From Saccoglossus kowalevskii (taxonomy: Eukaryota; Hemichordata; Enteropneusta; Harrimaniidae): a DNA stretch of 41,636 bases. The DNA is taken from the NCBI RefSeq assembly GCF_000003605.2, contig NW_003109104.1, positions 20,384-62,019 of the forward strand, read 5' to 3'. The translations under genes and the position numbers were made by a program. Positions 24,101 to 33,838 of the stretch are shown one piece after another. Every line of letters starts with the position of its first letter. The stretch's first letter is position 1. A model generated the notes under the pieces. That model was not told the origin of the DNA. It made no database searches and saw nothing but the letters and a program-made list of their open reading frames with translations.

Positions 24101-27100
24101 AAAATACACAGCTAATACACAACTGCAAAATATCTTCAATGCGAACGGCTTATTCTATTTTTTTCAACTGTTTCTGGAATAGTTATCAGCCACGCAACAT
24201 TGTAATATATCAACAGAATTCTACCTTGCTTTCACCCCAGGCAAGTTTGACAAATTATATTGTACAGCACCCCACCCCGACAAGTGCCATTTGGTGAGCT
24301 GTTTCATGAATGAATGCTACTAGATCATGCTCTCTAGGCTGGCTCTTTGACCGACGTCGTGTGGGAAACATTACATTTTGTGTCATGTATACGATCCTCT
24401 GACAGAGAAATGATATATGATGTTCATAAGATTGTGCTATTCATCTACGGTATTCCTTACCGTCATTGCTTTTCATTGTGGTATACTGAGGAACAGGTTT
24501 GCTTTTAAATCGTTGTCTCTGTTATTGAGTCTCCTATGGTACTTGTATTGGGAAGAAAAGGTACAGGAGCACACCTTCCGCACGTACAATCTACTGCCTT
24601 GTATTACAGTCAACTATATTGACAATAATTGTCTAATGTGCAGTGTCACTACTTCCTAATATGTAACCTCTGTTCTCGATGAACACAAGAGGGAACAATA
24701 CCTTAACTATAAATACAAAAACGTTCGCAGGGGTCTATGAAAGTGGTTTAGGACAATACGTACATTTTTGTGACTAGTGTATAAAACACGAAACCAACGG
24801 ACCCATTAATCACTTTAAATAAAGGATACAGCTGTGCAAAAATATTTAGATATTTGAACAGGCTACGTTTTTATGATTATGACACGAATGGCATTTATTG
24901 TAACCTTTACCTCCCGGTTAATATTGCAATGATGTGCAGAGTTACTGAGTAAAATAAAACTGATACGATGACATAAAATGATTTATGAAATACAGTAGCC
25001 ATTGATTTCAGTTCACTAATTTTTGGAATTGGTTTAGTGTCTGTGTCCATAGTCATTCGGCTGACCAATCATACTTCTTTGCAGATTAAACCAAGAAAAT
25101 GTGCAATTTATGTATTGACAAAACGTCGATTTACTGCAGAAAGTTCACTAAAAACTACAAAACAATAATGAATAAAAGTGAAAAAAACAAATGTTCACAC
25201 AATCATAAACTTGCAGAGTTACTTTTACAAAGTGGCTATCTATTATACGTACGACAATATATCACAATACAAAATTGTACTGGTTAGTAATTAGTACTGC
25301 GAAACTCATTATAGATACGAATTCACTGAAGTTATTGAACTTACCTTGGTCATATTCTAAAATAGTGACTTTCTTCGTTTATTGACATGGTATAATATAA
25401 AATTCATCATCAATGTACAAACTGTCCAGATTATATGGTTTTGGATAATTGTGAATTATCAAAATACTGATTAGTTTGATTGATATTATCCAAATGTATC
25501 GCCAAATTAATTCACATTACTTAAGGAAGCGTCAGAACAATTTATTTTGAAGCTCAACTGTCGTACCAGTGTATGAAGTGCATCTCCGGATGAGGCTGCA
25601 GTGATCTCAACAATGGAATTATATGTGGTCCATGCTTGTGAACTTTGTTCGAAGGGACGCTCAAACACGTGAAACTGGCAGAACACAAACTGAGTCAAAG
25701 ATCAATCAGTACTTCTTTGTTGCAAAAGCACAGCAGTGAGAGGGCACCAGATAGGCAATGTTGCACGACATAGAGGTCAAGATACGTCATCCATACCATT
25801 CAATTGAACACCATACCCAATGTGTTATTATGTCTACGTCTACGTCTACTGAAGGGTCTTGTTCCAACTGATAGTGAACCAATTGTTTAGACTGGCTACA
25901 GCTGTACATAGATGCATGTATGCTAACGGCTACAACCACAAGACACTGGTATTTGTGACTCGAACACTGTGTGGCCTTGACTATGAATGCACTAGCAATA
26001 TCATACATCAGAAATGAATCCGTTGACCCTCATAGCACTGAATTGATTGATCAGGATGTTGTTCTCCTGTCACCACCATGGAAATTACTGCCTGGCCCGA
26101 CTAAGAGCTCGTTTGCCAACAAACCCACACGTATTGCAGCTGCACGTGTGGAGTGTTCCAGCATTTTAGGCAAGCAAAAGGTTGTTGAATGTGCAAGAGA
26201 GAAACTCTGGTAAAAAACTATCAGTTGAATCACAAAGTCACTGGAAAAAATACCGAGATGTGCATCTCACAGAATAGAACACCTTGGGTCAAACTTTCAT
26301 TGATTAGCTGGATCCGTTGGATAAAAAGATTGCTAGATCAGAGTTTTCCAGAAACCCAACGTCATATATATTCCATGCTAGATTATTTTAAGTAACATAC
26401 ACGCATTTTGCTACGTAGTCCTTCAAGACGCCATTATTCTTGTCCGTGGCCTGAATGAGGCATTGCTGTGAGCTACATTATGATTTATTTATTATTATTT
26501 ATTTATTTCACCAGAATGACCATTATTACAGAACTTATAAACAGAATACAACAGTAGTAATTCTGGTGTAGATCATGGAAATAGTCCTTATGGACTAGTC
26601 CAGTCCATGGCACGCTTTAACAATCAACATTGAATCAAAAAACCTTACTAAGGGACAATAAAAAAAGGTTTGCCATGAGTATTGAGAAGGACCCCCGGAT
26701 CCATTATATAATGTTTTGTCTGTATGGTTTCCAAAAAACTAAGCCTAATTGTTGCAGAACAACGCCTTATTTATCAACAAATTATTATCACATAAAGATC
26801 ATAGCATTGGTTTACCAATATTTACTGTAAGAATTTGATGTCATGTGAATGTTGCCTGATCATCAAAACAGGGTTGTAAGTATTTTTTTGTTTCAGATAG
26901 CTCTACATAGATACTATTGTTTCGCTAACTGCTAACTGTTTTTCCTTGTATAGTTAGAAGGTCAATGTGTTGGGTTCAAATATATATCTGGCAGATCATT
27001 TATAACAAGTTTGAGTAATGGGATTGGAATTTTTTGTTGGTCCTCTGTCGGTTTGAACTTTCTATATAAAACTACTGTAGATAATTTTTCGTTGTATGCA

Positions 27101-27899
27101 TATTATCTATAATCCCAAACATGCCAATGGCCTTTTACATATTCAGGATGTATGCATAAAGTCGTTTTGGCTTTTTGTCTTACACTTTCATTTTGATTTT
27201 ATTCACTCTTGTATTTGGTAAATTACAAGGTGGTGGTGATTTTACATAGTTAGATGAGTTTAATTTGCAAATAGTTTTATATTTTCACTAATATACCAGT
27301 ATATCAGTATCCTCAATGATCTGGGACAGCTATTCGATGCATAAGCGGTTTCAGATTATTTAAGCGTTATACTGTTATATTTTATTTGAGGTCATAAATG
27401 TCAACGATTTATGAGTACAATTTATGAGATAAGCATTTTATTACATGATTTATGTATAATAGTCAGTATGACGTTTTTCATTCGTCTAAACAATCCAACT
27501 TAATTAGTCAAGCGTATGTGTGCATTTCAAATTTATACTAAAACAAATCATATTTAAACCAATTGTGTTTTTCTAATGACACAACTTGTGTGCACGGTAC
27601 TTTAGCAATAATAATCGAGTGTAAACACGTGTCTGACACATTGTACACAAGGATACATACAAATAACAATTCCTTACCTTCGGTTTTCTCGTAACATGTG
27701 GTAAATTAGATTGGAATGTGTGTGAATGGAATATTGTCACGTTTCCGGAAGTTTCGTTTGTTGATTCTCCCAGTATGTGCGACGATTGGGCATCAAATCC
27801 AAATACGCTCATCTTGGGCATCTTGTAGTACCTCACAAACGTACTAGCAAAAACTATCAACGTCAATGCCATGAACAGTACTTTACTTGTAGTGATCAT
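18028..27899 (-). CDS. O-fucosyltransferase-like protein, gene B (5 coding exons, 435 aa)
   Basis: Paralogue of gene A on the opposite strand, so the pair is convergent. Exons in transcript order: 27899-27678, 21458-20803, 20254-20110, 19759-19627, 18179-18028; GT-AG introns with phases 0, 2, 0 and 1; 436 codons including the stop. Residues 7-23 form a signal anchor, followed by a stalk with N-glycosylation sequons. The core starts at 92 (YLLPIHHY, then a SNFNFEHFR block at 103-111), HFRT is at 285-288 and the DDNY..SLVEQE segment is in exon 4. The end is LVKRKKK. Predicted role: GDP-fucose-dependent O-fucosylation in the secretory pathway, with the acceptor unknown. Intron 1 is about 6.2 kb and joins exon 1 to exon 2 across a retroelement relic, so this junction is the least certain. 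An alternative is an upstream in-frame extension of exon 2 to 21605, which starts without an ATG and holds a pyrimidine-rich stretch. No disabling mutation is seen. Confidence 0.75.
18549..19473 (+). mobile_element. TIR DNA transposon with RecQ-like fragment, 8-bp target duplication
   Basis: Both ends carry the 16-bp inverted repeat TAGACTGTCGACAGTC, whose core is itself palindromic. Identical GATACAAG copies flank it (18541-18548 and 19474-19481). The left end has one extra A between duplication and TIR. A subterminal inverted pair, CAGTCGGTCGT (18562-18572) and ACGACCGACTG (about 18675-18685), and two hairpins (TGGTAAGATTTCTTACCA near 18703 and GGGACTAAAGTCCC near 19364) lie inside. It carries part of a RecQ-helicase-like gene. 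It sits in intron 4 of gene B in the opposite sense. The superfamily is undecided; an 8-bp duplication occurs in hAT, P, Merlin and others. Confidence 0.75.
18911..19138 (+). pseudogene. RecQ-helicase-like N-terminal fragment inside the TIR element
   Basis: From the ATG at 18911 the frame reads LKRLDYHDISCKEYQRDNIA then NYTKGRDVFVCVP, the pattern that precedes motif I in RecQ-family helicases (a 'Q' region, then 'GRDVLV..PTGSGKS'). The Walker A loop itself (TGSGKS) is missing: the frame passes from CVP to GSAC and soon ends. An open frame also extends upstream to 18776 without clear similarity. Probably a truncated, inactive passenger or the remains of an element-encoded helicase. Confidence 0.55.
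19627..19759 (-). CDS. Gene B exon 4
   Basis: Acceptor AACACAG, donor C|GTAAGT; 133 bp. Encodes residues 342-385, EYTNLFQKRLDNV to MKDDNYMMSLVEQEICT, aligned without gaps to gene A exon 4. Confidence 0.85.
20110..20254 (-). CDS. Gene B exon 3
   Basis: Acceptor ACATTAG, donor ATG|GTAAAT; 145 bp. Encodes residues 294-341, starting CRDGMPNCDTT, with the same Cys spacing at its start (C-x6-C) as gene A. Confidence 0.85.
20803..21458 (-). CDS. Gene B exon 2: main catalytic part
   Basis: The acceptor is chosen at CTGTACAG|TTGAAT because it is phase 0 and gives a start (LNITKNTESK) matching the start of gene A exon 2 (SKLNTNADGG). Ends HFRTRAEEG at GG|GTATGT, phase 2. 656 bp, 11 codons shorter than in gene A. 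Confidence 0.8.
21459..22799 (-). other. Intron 1 of gene B, part nearest exon 2
   Basis: AT-rich intron sequence. An open frame continues from exon 2 back to 21605 and includes a pyrimidine-rich run, but no in-frame ATG supports it as coding. Nothing else was recognised up to the integrase relic. Confidence 0.45.
22800..23400 (+). pseudogene. Ty3/gypsy integrase relic in gene B intron 1
   Basis: Read across several frameshifts and stops, the segments match a Ty3/gypsy integrase in order: RRNKFNIKDNCVLWGN, KGIARSYVWWPK, the zinc-binding ESCENCQIHR, the core pieces YSKWLEENIMNNSTST and VIDNGSQF (first catalytic Asp region lost, second near the DNGSQF motif), then NGLAERAVQRVKQNE and RFLFRYRSSPQSVPG. 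The stretch between NGSQF and NGLAERA, which normally holds 'YHPAS', is deleted. No LTRs were identified. Opposite in sense to the host gene. Confidence 0.75.
23401..27677 (-). other. Intron 1 of gene B, distal part
   Basis: Long AT-rich sequence without a recognised gene. Open frames near 24417-24659 (+; starts with a hydrophobic stretch) and around 25507-26395 (both strands) have no family resemblance I can defend. An inverted pair CACCAGAAT / ATTCTGGTG flanks about 40 bases at 26510-26565, next to a TTTA-rich run at 26483-26510. Confidence 0.45.
27678..27899 (-). CDS. Gene B exon 1: tail, signal anchor, stalk
   Basis: Seventy-four codons beginning MITTSKVLFMALTLIVF and ending RKPK at an AAG|GTAAGG donor, phase 0, just as gene A exon 1 ends VKPK at AAG|GTAGGG. 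Upstream non-coding words are shared with gene A, supporting this as the true first coding exon. Confidence 0.7.
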
Positions 27900-28018
27900 A
27901 TTTGCTGTAGAATAGAATTATTATTAAATCAGCTTCCCAGTGCAATGTAATACATGTATTTTCACGTTAATATTTCTGTGTACTATTTGTTAATAATCAG
28001 CCACCCAGAATAAACACA
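27900..28018 (-). promoter_or_regulatory. Conserved 5' non-coding block of gene B
   Basis: Contains, in transcript order, TGTGTTTATTCTG (28018-28006), ACGTGAAAATA (27967-27957), GGAAGCTGATT (27937-27927) and a CTACAG ending at 27905, followed by CAAAT and the ATG. The same words in the same order precede gene A. The final CAG may be the acceptor of a 5' UTR intron. Sequence from 28019 to about 28530 shows nothing further. Confidence 0.55.
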
Positions 28019-28534
28019 CGACTCGTCTCGTAACACTGACCCGTTTAGACTAGAATGTCGTTTAAAAGTGGTAACACACTGGAGCAAGGAATAGTGGGAG
28101 AGTAAAACTACGACTGGAAAAATCGGTGACTTGTGCATTGACATAATTACTTGTGCCAATTGTGTATATTGAAATGTCACAAATATATGAAGTATAAATA
28201 ATATACACAGCTGTAGGTCTATAGACAAAAGTTGTACTGGAAAATTTACGAGAATCTCAAACAAATGACTGACAACAATTGACAAAAGAATCTACATAAA
28301 CAAAACAGCTGACAATTTGTTCACGTGACTTATTATGGCTCGTATACAAATAAAAGACACGAAACGCAACGAATATGCGAGGTTAACGATAGATGTAAAC
28401 TGTTGACAGCTGTCAATAAAAAGACAAGTCTATTTATACAATTAACATCTCATACACAAAGCCCAGACAAATTACTATCAGATTTTCACGTCTTGATCCG
28501 TTCCGACACATTCATAGAGTAGACAACAAATCAG

Positions 28535-28886
28535 TTCATCCCCGGATGCATCAAAGGTTCAGAACCCACGATAAAAATCTTCGACAACCAGCAAGTGACT
28601 TGAAATACCACGTCCTTCGTTTTTGAACGCCTCTAAGTCTTCAAACCTCTGGCTGGCCTTGACATCCAGGGACGAACTCACGGCTACTATGAATCATACA
28701 TTCAAAATATGAAGAGAATATACTGCACCTCTGGGTAATTAGAGCATACACGTGTTGAGGACAAATTAACCAGAAGCGTTAGCAAAAAACGATGCGTCAC
28801 TCAACACAACTCGGAGCCAGCTGCCTAAATTTTATTCAAGCTTCGTTTTATAGTATTTTATTCATTTGCATAACAATAAACCTACC
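28535..28886 (-). repeat. LTR-like direct repeat, 3' copy
   Basis: Shares with 31552-31860 the blocks ACACGTGTTGAGGACAAATTA, GGAGCCAGCTGCC.AA and ACTTGAAATACC.CGTCCT, in order. On the - strand it has TATAAAAC and an AATAAA nearby. Boundaries are approximate; clear TG...CA ends were not found. Confidence 0.6.
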
Positions 28887-29232
28887 ATATACCTCTCTAA
28901 TCCTACAACAAGAACATCGTCTATATATGCATAACTACCATCCAAGCTCGTAATAACAATGTTTATCAGCCTCTGAAACGTAAGTTCGTCATGCCAAAGG
29001 GGATGACTTTATATTGGTCTGGTGTGACATATGCAGAGATTTGTTTTAGCTCTCGTAGTCAATGGTATTTGCCAAAACACTTTAGGAATATCAAATTTAG
29101 TGATGTACTTAGAATTAACCACTATGTCAATACAATCATCCGCAGAAGGTATCAGAAAGGAATCTATTGTTGTAACATGATCATTTACTTTTCTATAATC
29201 TATGCAATATAGTATAAGGCGAACTCGTCTCT
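28887..29232 (-). pseudogene. Gypsy-type reverse transcriptase fragment
   Basis: The - strand reads CIDYRKVNDHVTTIDSFLIP, SKYITKFDIPKVFWQIPLT, then after a frameshift FQRLINIVITSLDGSYAYID and DDVLVVG. The FD and the ID-D (Y-x-D-D type) positions of the RT palm are visible. Stops and frameshifts make it inactive, and the domain ends abruptly at the LTR-like repeat. Confidence 0.8.
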
Positions 29233-29380
29233 TGTCTCATTACATCCAATTTTGCAGGACATAATCTAATAGTGTTGCTTAATAGATCTTAACCCCTCTA
29301 TCATCACAACATCATGTTCAACTAAATTAGTTCATCCAGAAAAATCTGGAAACAAAAACTCAAATTAAAAAAATTAATCT

Positions 29381-29522
29381 TTAGGCTTTTCTACATTTTG
29401 AGAAGGCAAGTGTTTTTAATTTCTCATCCAAACTAGGCAACACCTGCGAGTTTTGCAACTTAATGCGAGACTCATCGCCAAATTCTAAAACTTCCTTACT
29501 TACTGTTTGCTTCTTATCACTA
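29381..29522 (-). pseudogene. Linker upstream of the RT in the same element
   Basis: Forty-odd codons, with KEVLEFGDESRIKLQNSQVL and a following LDEKL segment, resembling the stretch that joins integrase to RT in Gmr1-like polyproteins. It stops at 29381 and runs into the gap at its upstream side. Confidence 0.55.
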
Positions 29523-30516
29523 NNNNNNNNNNNNNNNNNNNNNNNNNNNNNNNNNNNNNNNNNNNNNNNNNNNNNNNNNNNNNNNNNNNNNNNNNNNNNN
29601 NNNNNNNNNNNNNNNNNNNNNNNNNNNNNNNNNNNNNNNNNNNNNNNNNNNNNNNNNNNNNNNNNNNNNNNNNNNNNNNNNNNNNNNNNNNNNNNNNNNN
29701 NNNNNNNNNNNNNNNNNNNNNNNNNNNNNNNNNNNNNNNNNNNNNNNNNNNNNNNNNNNNNNNNNNNNNNNNNNNNNNNNNNNNNNNNNNNNNNNNNNNN
29801 NNNNNNNNNNNNNNNNNNNNNNNNNNNNNNNNNNNNNNNNNNNNNNNNNNNNNNNNNNNNNNNNNNNNNNNNNNNNNNNNNNNNNNNNNNNNNNNNNNNN
29901 NNNNNNNNNNNNNNNNNNNNNNNNNNNNNNNNNNNNNNNNNNNNNNNNNNNNNNNNNNNNNNNNNNNNNNNNNNNNNNNNNNNNNNNNNNNNNNNNNNNN
30001 NNNNNNNNNNNNNNNNNNNNNNNNNNNNNNNNNNNNNNNNNNNNNNNNNNNNNNNNNNNNNNNNNNNNNNNNNNNNNNNNNNNNNNNNNNNNNNNNNNNN
30101 NNNNNNNNNNNNNNNNNNNNNNNNNNNNNNNNNNNNNNNNNNNNNNNNNNNNNNNNNNNNNNNNNNNNNNNNNNNNNNNNNNNNNNNNNNNNNNNNNNNN
30201 NNNNNNNNNNNNNNNNNNNNNNNNNNNNNNNNNNNNNNNNNNNNNNNNNNNNNNNNNNNNNNNNNNNNNNNNNNNNNNNNNNNNNNNNNNNNNNNNNNNN
30301 NNNNNNNNNNNNNNNNNNNNNNNNNNNNNNNNNNNNNNNNNNNNNNNNNNNNNNNNNNNNNNNNNNNNNNNNNNNNNNNNNNNNNNNNNNNNNNNNNNNN
30401 NNNNNNNNNNNNNNNNNNNNNNNNNNNNNNNNNNNNNNNNNNNNNNNNNNNNNNNNNNNNNNNNNNNNNNNNNNNNNNNNNNNNNNNNNNNNNNNNNNNN
30501 NNNNNNNNNNNNNNNN
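29523..30516. other. Assembly gap (994 Ns)
   Basis: Run of unknown bases inside the LTR element. Its length may be an estimate. By position it should contain the integrase catalytic core. The long open frames that cross it are artefacts of reading N as open. Confidence 0.95.
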
Positions 30517-30660
30517 GGGAAGGACTCTTCAAAAGCAGGTATGGGGTACTGGTGCTGTTTGTATAGCCTGGTTTGGCTTGAAACAAATGAAGTGTCTTAC
30601 AATATTCCACAACATCTTGTCTCATTTTAGACACAACAAAATGACGATCTAACGTTTAGA
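30517..30660 (-). pseudogene. Integrase zinc-binding region fragment
   Basis: The - strand reads DRHFVVSKMRQDVVEYCKT then LHLFQAKPGYTN, matching the 'F.W..M..DV..Y...C..CQ..K' part of gypsy-type integrases. Of the two final zinc-ligand cysteines, both appear changed (to Leu and Phe), so it is degenerate. It continues into the gap. Confidence 0.65.
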
Positions 30661-31059
30661 CAATTTTCGGTCATGAGCGAGTGCATGAATGGCCCTATGT
30701 TACGGCTTGAACCCAAAATCATCACCCTGGAGATCAGACGGTTTCTATTTTTCTTCATGAGAACACCTGATCATTTATATATGACAATTTGGTTCATACT
30801 CTGATGATGCACTATCGTCTCTGGGTGCCTTTCTTGTTCTTCGATCAACCTACTTTATTAAACAAATTATCCTCAAAACAAATCGAGTGATAACACAGGC
30901 AGGAAAACCTTCGAAGGATTCACCAAAAACAGCTACAATAAAAATGACGGACAAATCTATACTATATTTACTCCACATCCAATATCATAAATACTATCAC
31001 AATATTTTCTCAACATAATCCATGGGCTGTACCACATCACAGGCAGGAAAAAACTAGGG

Positions 31060-31420
31060 ACTCCTCAACTAACTTTTTCTTACTCTATCCACAACAACCG
31101 AGTCAGGCACTAGTTCTGACTGTAAATTGATTCTATGAAAAGGAGTGGAATCTACACCACACTCCACACAATTAATAAGCATGTTTGTACCAATGTAAGT
31201 TTCCAGAAAAAGGGTAACACACCAAACACGTGTGTTGAACACGTAGAATCTGTTTTTCTTCTATAACAAAGGAAACATGCCCATCATCAGTAAACGATGG
31301 CTTATAGTGATCTTCAACAGTATTCTCAAACTCATCAACATTATCCCTATTTCCAGCTGTTGACTGAAAAGGACCAACAACTCCATCATTCAACATGCCT
31401 TCCTGTGACATGCCCACAAT
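31060..31420 (-). pseudogene. Retropepsin-region fragment of the LTR element
   Basis: An 81-codon - strand frame includes GHVSFVIEEKQ..ILR, and after a frameshift the text reads IGTNMLINCVECGVDS then FHRINLQSELV, resembling the region from the protease active site to its C-terminal half in Gmr1-like elements. The DTG active-site triad is not present. It lies upstream (on the - strand) of integrase. Assignment is by pattern only. Confidence 0.45.
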
Positions 31421-31551
31421 AGCGTTATAGATTATTGGGGAGTTTTATATTTTATCTTGAAACACTTAAAGACATGTTGAGCAGGCGTGTTACAATAGGA
31501 CACAAGGCATCCCGAAAACCTCCCGTCTGTTTGGTTTAGAAAGCAGAGCAC

Positions 31552-31860
31552 TTCATCCACAGCTGCGTCAAGGTTCAAAACCCATTATAAAGTCTTCGAC
31601 AGCCAGCAAGCAACTTGAAATACCCCGTCCTCCGCCGCTTCAGACCTCCGAACTGGCGTTGACTTCTTGGGACAAACTTACGGCAACTCATACAGTCAAA
31701 ACACGAAAGGAATGGCCAATTAGATCATACACGTGTTGAGGACAAATTAAACAGGATCTTTCGCAAAAAGGAAGAATCCTTCAAAACGGGTAGGAGCCAG
31801 CTGCCCAATTTGTACTTCGTTTTATACTATTTTACTTATTTACATAATAATAAACCTAAC
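31552..31860 (-). repeat. LTR-like direct repeat, 5' copy
   Basis: Partner of 28535-28886, in the same orientation. It is about 40 bp shorter because of internal indels. TATAAAAC on the - strand is at 31826-31819. Confidence 0.6.
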
Positions 31861-32404
31861 CCAACCGAAACAAAGAAACAAACTAAACGGCTTTATACTG
31901 ATGTCAGATGTTTCAATTACTCTGATTAATAAATATTATGTGTGTCATAGTTTTATGTGTAACTCATTAACATATTTACTATGCCAAAATGTTGACATCT
32001 ATTGTGATTCAACATGTTTGCCAAAAAAGTACAATGGTTTTTCATGAAAAATTCATTATAAATTGTTTAAATATTTATGTAATTTTTACTTAAAGTTCAC
32101 TTACTTGTGGATTCTTTGTGAACTATTACTAAAATGAAACGATTGTGTATTGTGATTGTACCATATGTATTCACTGGACATTTCCTTCATTTGATTTTCT
32201 AGAATGTAGAATAGAATCTAGAATCTAGCAGGGAAGGTTTTTAAGAAATGAAAAATACTATATTCCATTCATAAGTACCATATCTGATGAAATAAAAAAC
32301 ACAACTTGTGGTGAAGTGTTTTGATGAAGGTTGGGGTTAATATCAATCAATCAAAATTATTTATATCGCGCCAGTATCTGTAGCAGTACTAGTGTTCTAA
32401 TGTC
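31861..32404. other. Intergenic, with GA microsatellite at the right edge
   Basis: AT-rich, no coding signal. Near 32350 the phrase TTTATATCGCGCC looks like the widely seen tail of dispersed repeats. A GA run occupies 32406-32421. Confidence 0.4.
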
Positions 32405-32820
32405 TTGAGAGAGAGAGAGAGTTCTAAGGCAGAATATAGTTTCCTCCTTGAAGCGCCTTATCTGATTCTCGTTGCAATTGAACACATATCCACTAGAAAT
32501 AGGCATATCTATAATGTTATACCCTCTAGAATTAAAAAGAGGTTGAACTGGATAAAAAAACGATTTTCATGTCTAGTATGTCATATGAGTTCAGTAGAAC
32601 TAATATATAGTTTTTCGCATTTATTACATGAAATGAAATATACAATATTCCTGGTAACACAACTGAATTCATATTTATCAGACCGAGCAGCATTTGTTTG
32701 TTTACTACTTTTAAAAGCATAACTGGGTGTATATATCTGGATATACTGGATACAGGACGGGTTTAGGCAATTTAAGGTCATTAGAAAGATGCTGTAGTGA
32801 ATTCTGTAACGAACTAGCAA
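32405..32820 (-). pseudogene. GIY-YIG-like endonuclease fragment of a retroelement
   Basis: On the - strand a frame reads YEFSCVTRNIVYFISCNKCE then KLYIS, which resembles the 'F.C...NVVYLI.C.KC...YVGET' start of GIY-YIG domains attached to Penelope-like and some other retroelements. The following text is shifted and stop-ridden. The catalytic Arg and Glu region is not recognisable. Low-confidence family call. Confidence 0.4.
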
Positions 32821-32879
32821 TCAATGAAAATGCTATACGGCTGGGGTTATATGTTCAGTTTTTATAGAATTTTTCACAG

Positions 32880-33175
32880 TATTGCGAGCAGATTGAATCT
32901 CAGTTTGAGATTCATTTAGTTGAAACTTGTTGCCATCCAGTTCTTGATATCATTGGTGCATGAGGGAAAGTAACCTAAAATGTAATATCATCTGCATATT
33001 GATGGAATTGTAGGTTATACTTACGAATGTATATCTCCAATGGTGATATACAGAGTGTAAATAAAATGGGTCGCGTACTGAACACTGTGGTACTCCGAAA
33101 TGTAAATGTGATGTTATATTGATGTCGTTTATTATTATTGATCTCTGTGTTTAATATATGACTTGCGGGCAACAT
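32880..33175 (-). pseudogene. LINE reverse transcriptase fragment (YADD region)
   Basis: On the - strand the frame reads PILFTLCISPLEIYIRKYNL then QFHQYADDITF, the classic RT box C (YADD) with its upstream LGP-LF context. After a stop the text resumes as VTFP.. and NDIKNW-like in another frame. A CR1/L2-type LINE is likely. The GIY-YIG-like fragment lies directly downstream on the same strand. Confidence 0.7.
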
Positions 33176-33838
33176 CAGTTTAGTAGGAATGTAAATTGTC
33201 CTATGACGTGACCAGCTCTTAAAGAGGCCCTCTATTTATGCTGAAATAGGCGAGATTCAGATTATTTATTAACGTTTTGTCGGAATGTGATTCTCCATGA
33301 CAGACCGAACTCAGAAATAGCATTCATTTCGCGAATGTCCACTGGCAAACATCTCCGAATTATTATCTCGGTAGGTATAAAATAAATGACATCCCTAAGG
33401 CGAGTAATGACAAACTATTATGGCTTAATTCTTGTGTTCTTATTAAACCTTACGTCAGCTGGCTTGCCTCGCCGACAACTCCGCCAAGACAGTCTCTAAG
33501 ACTACTATCTCGTCGAAAGCTCGCCAAGACTGACCAAGGCTCCCTTATTCACTTCTCCAACTTTAACCAATCCAGGGGAGTTTAAAAGCTAAAGGCATAG
33601 CCTTCAAACATTCAACTCGCATATAGCCAATCACACGAAGTACTTAATACGTCATATACATTTGGTTTATGTTCCACTATATTAAGAAACTACACATACC
33701 AAACTGTCAGAAATAACAGTCTGTTAGCAAAGTTTATATCGTAATTAGTTGCAATCACTGACTTCCGTCCAGGACCTTCTATAAACTTAAATGATGACAG
33801 GTTATGGGAAAGTATTGAATGATATCATTCAGCTATTC

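Larger units (their letters stand above)
28535..31860 (-). mobile_element. Decayed Ty3/gypsy-type LTR element, order protease-integrase-RT (Gmr1-like)
   Basis: Two direct repeats (28535-28886 and 31552-31860) bracket retroelement coding remnants that all read on the - strand: a protease-region fragment, a zinc-binding integrase start, a linker, then RT. A 994-base gap covers the place where the integrase core would be. Each repeat contains TATAAAAC on the - strand (28852-28845 and 31826-31819), as expected for an LTR promoter. RNase H and the end of RT are missing, with RT stopping at the repeat. Integrase before a gypsy-type RT is the order described for Gmr1-like elements. Confidence 0.65.

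Noticed and set aside
24417..24659. Possible small secreted protein (hydrophobic N-terminus)
   Set aside because: Eighty codons within an intron, no homologue in the window, no supporting context; composition is that expected of AT-rich random frames.
25507..26395. Cluster of overlapping open frames on both strands, possibly a transposase relic
   Set aside because: No catalytic motif, zinc finger or terminal repeat could be seen; frames are short and interrupted.
29381..30652. Three very long open frames (367-417 codons) on both strands
   Set aside because: They consist almost entirely of unknown residues across the N gap; only the short ends carry sequence, annotated as integrase and linker fragments.
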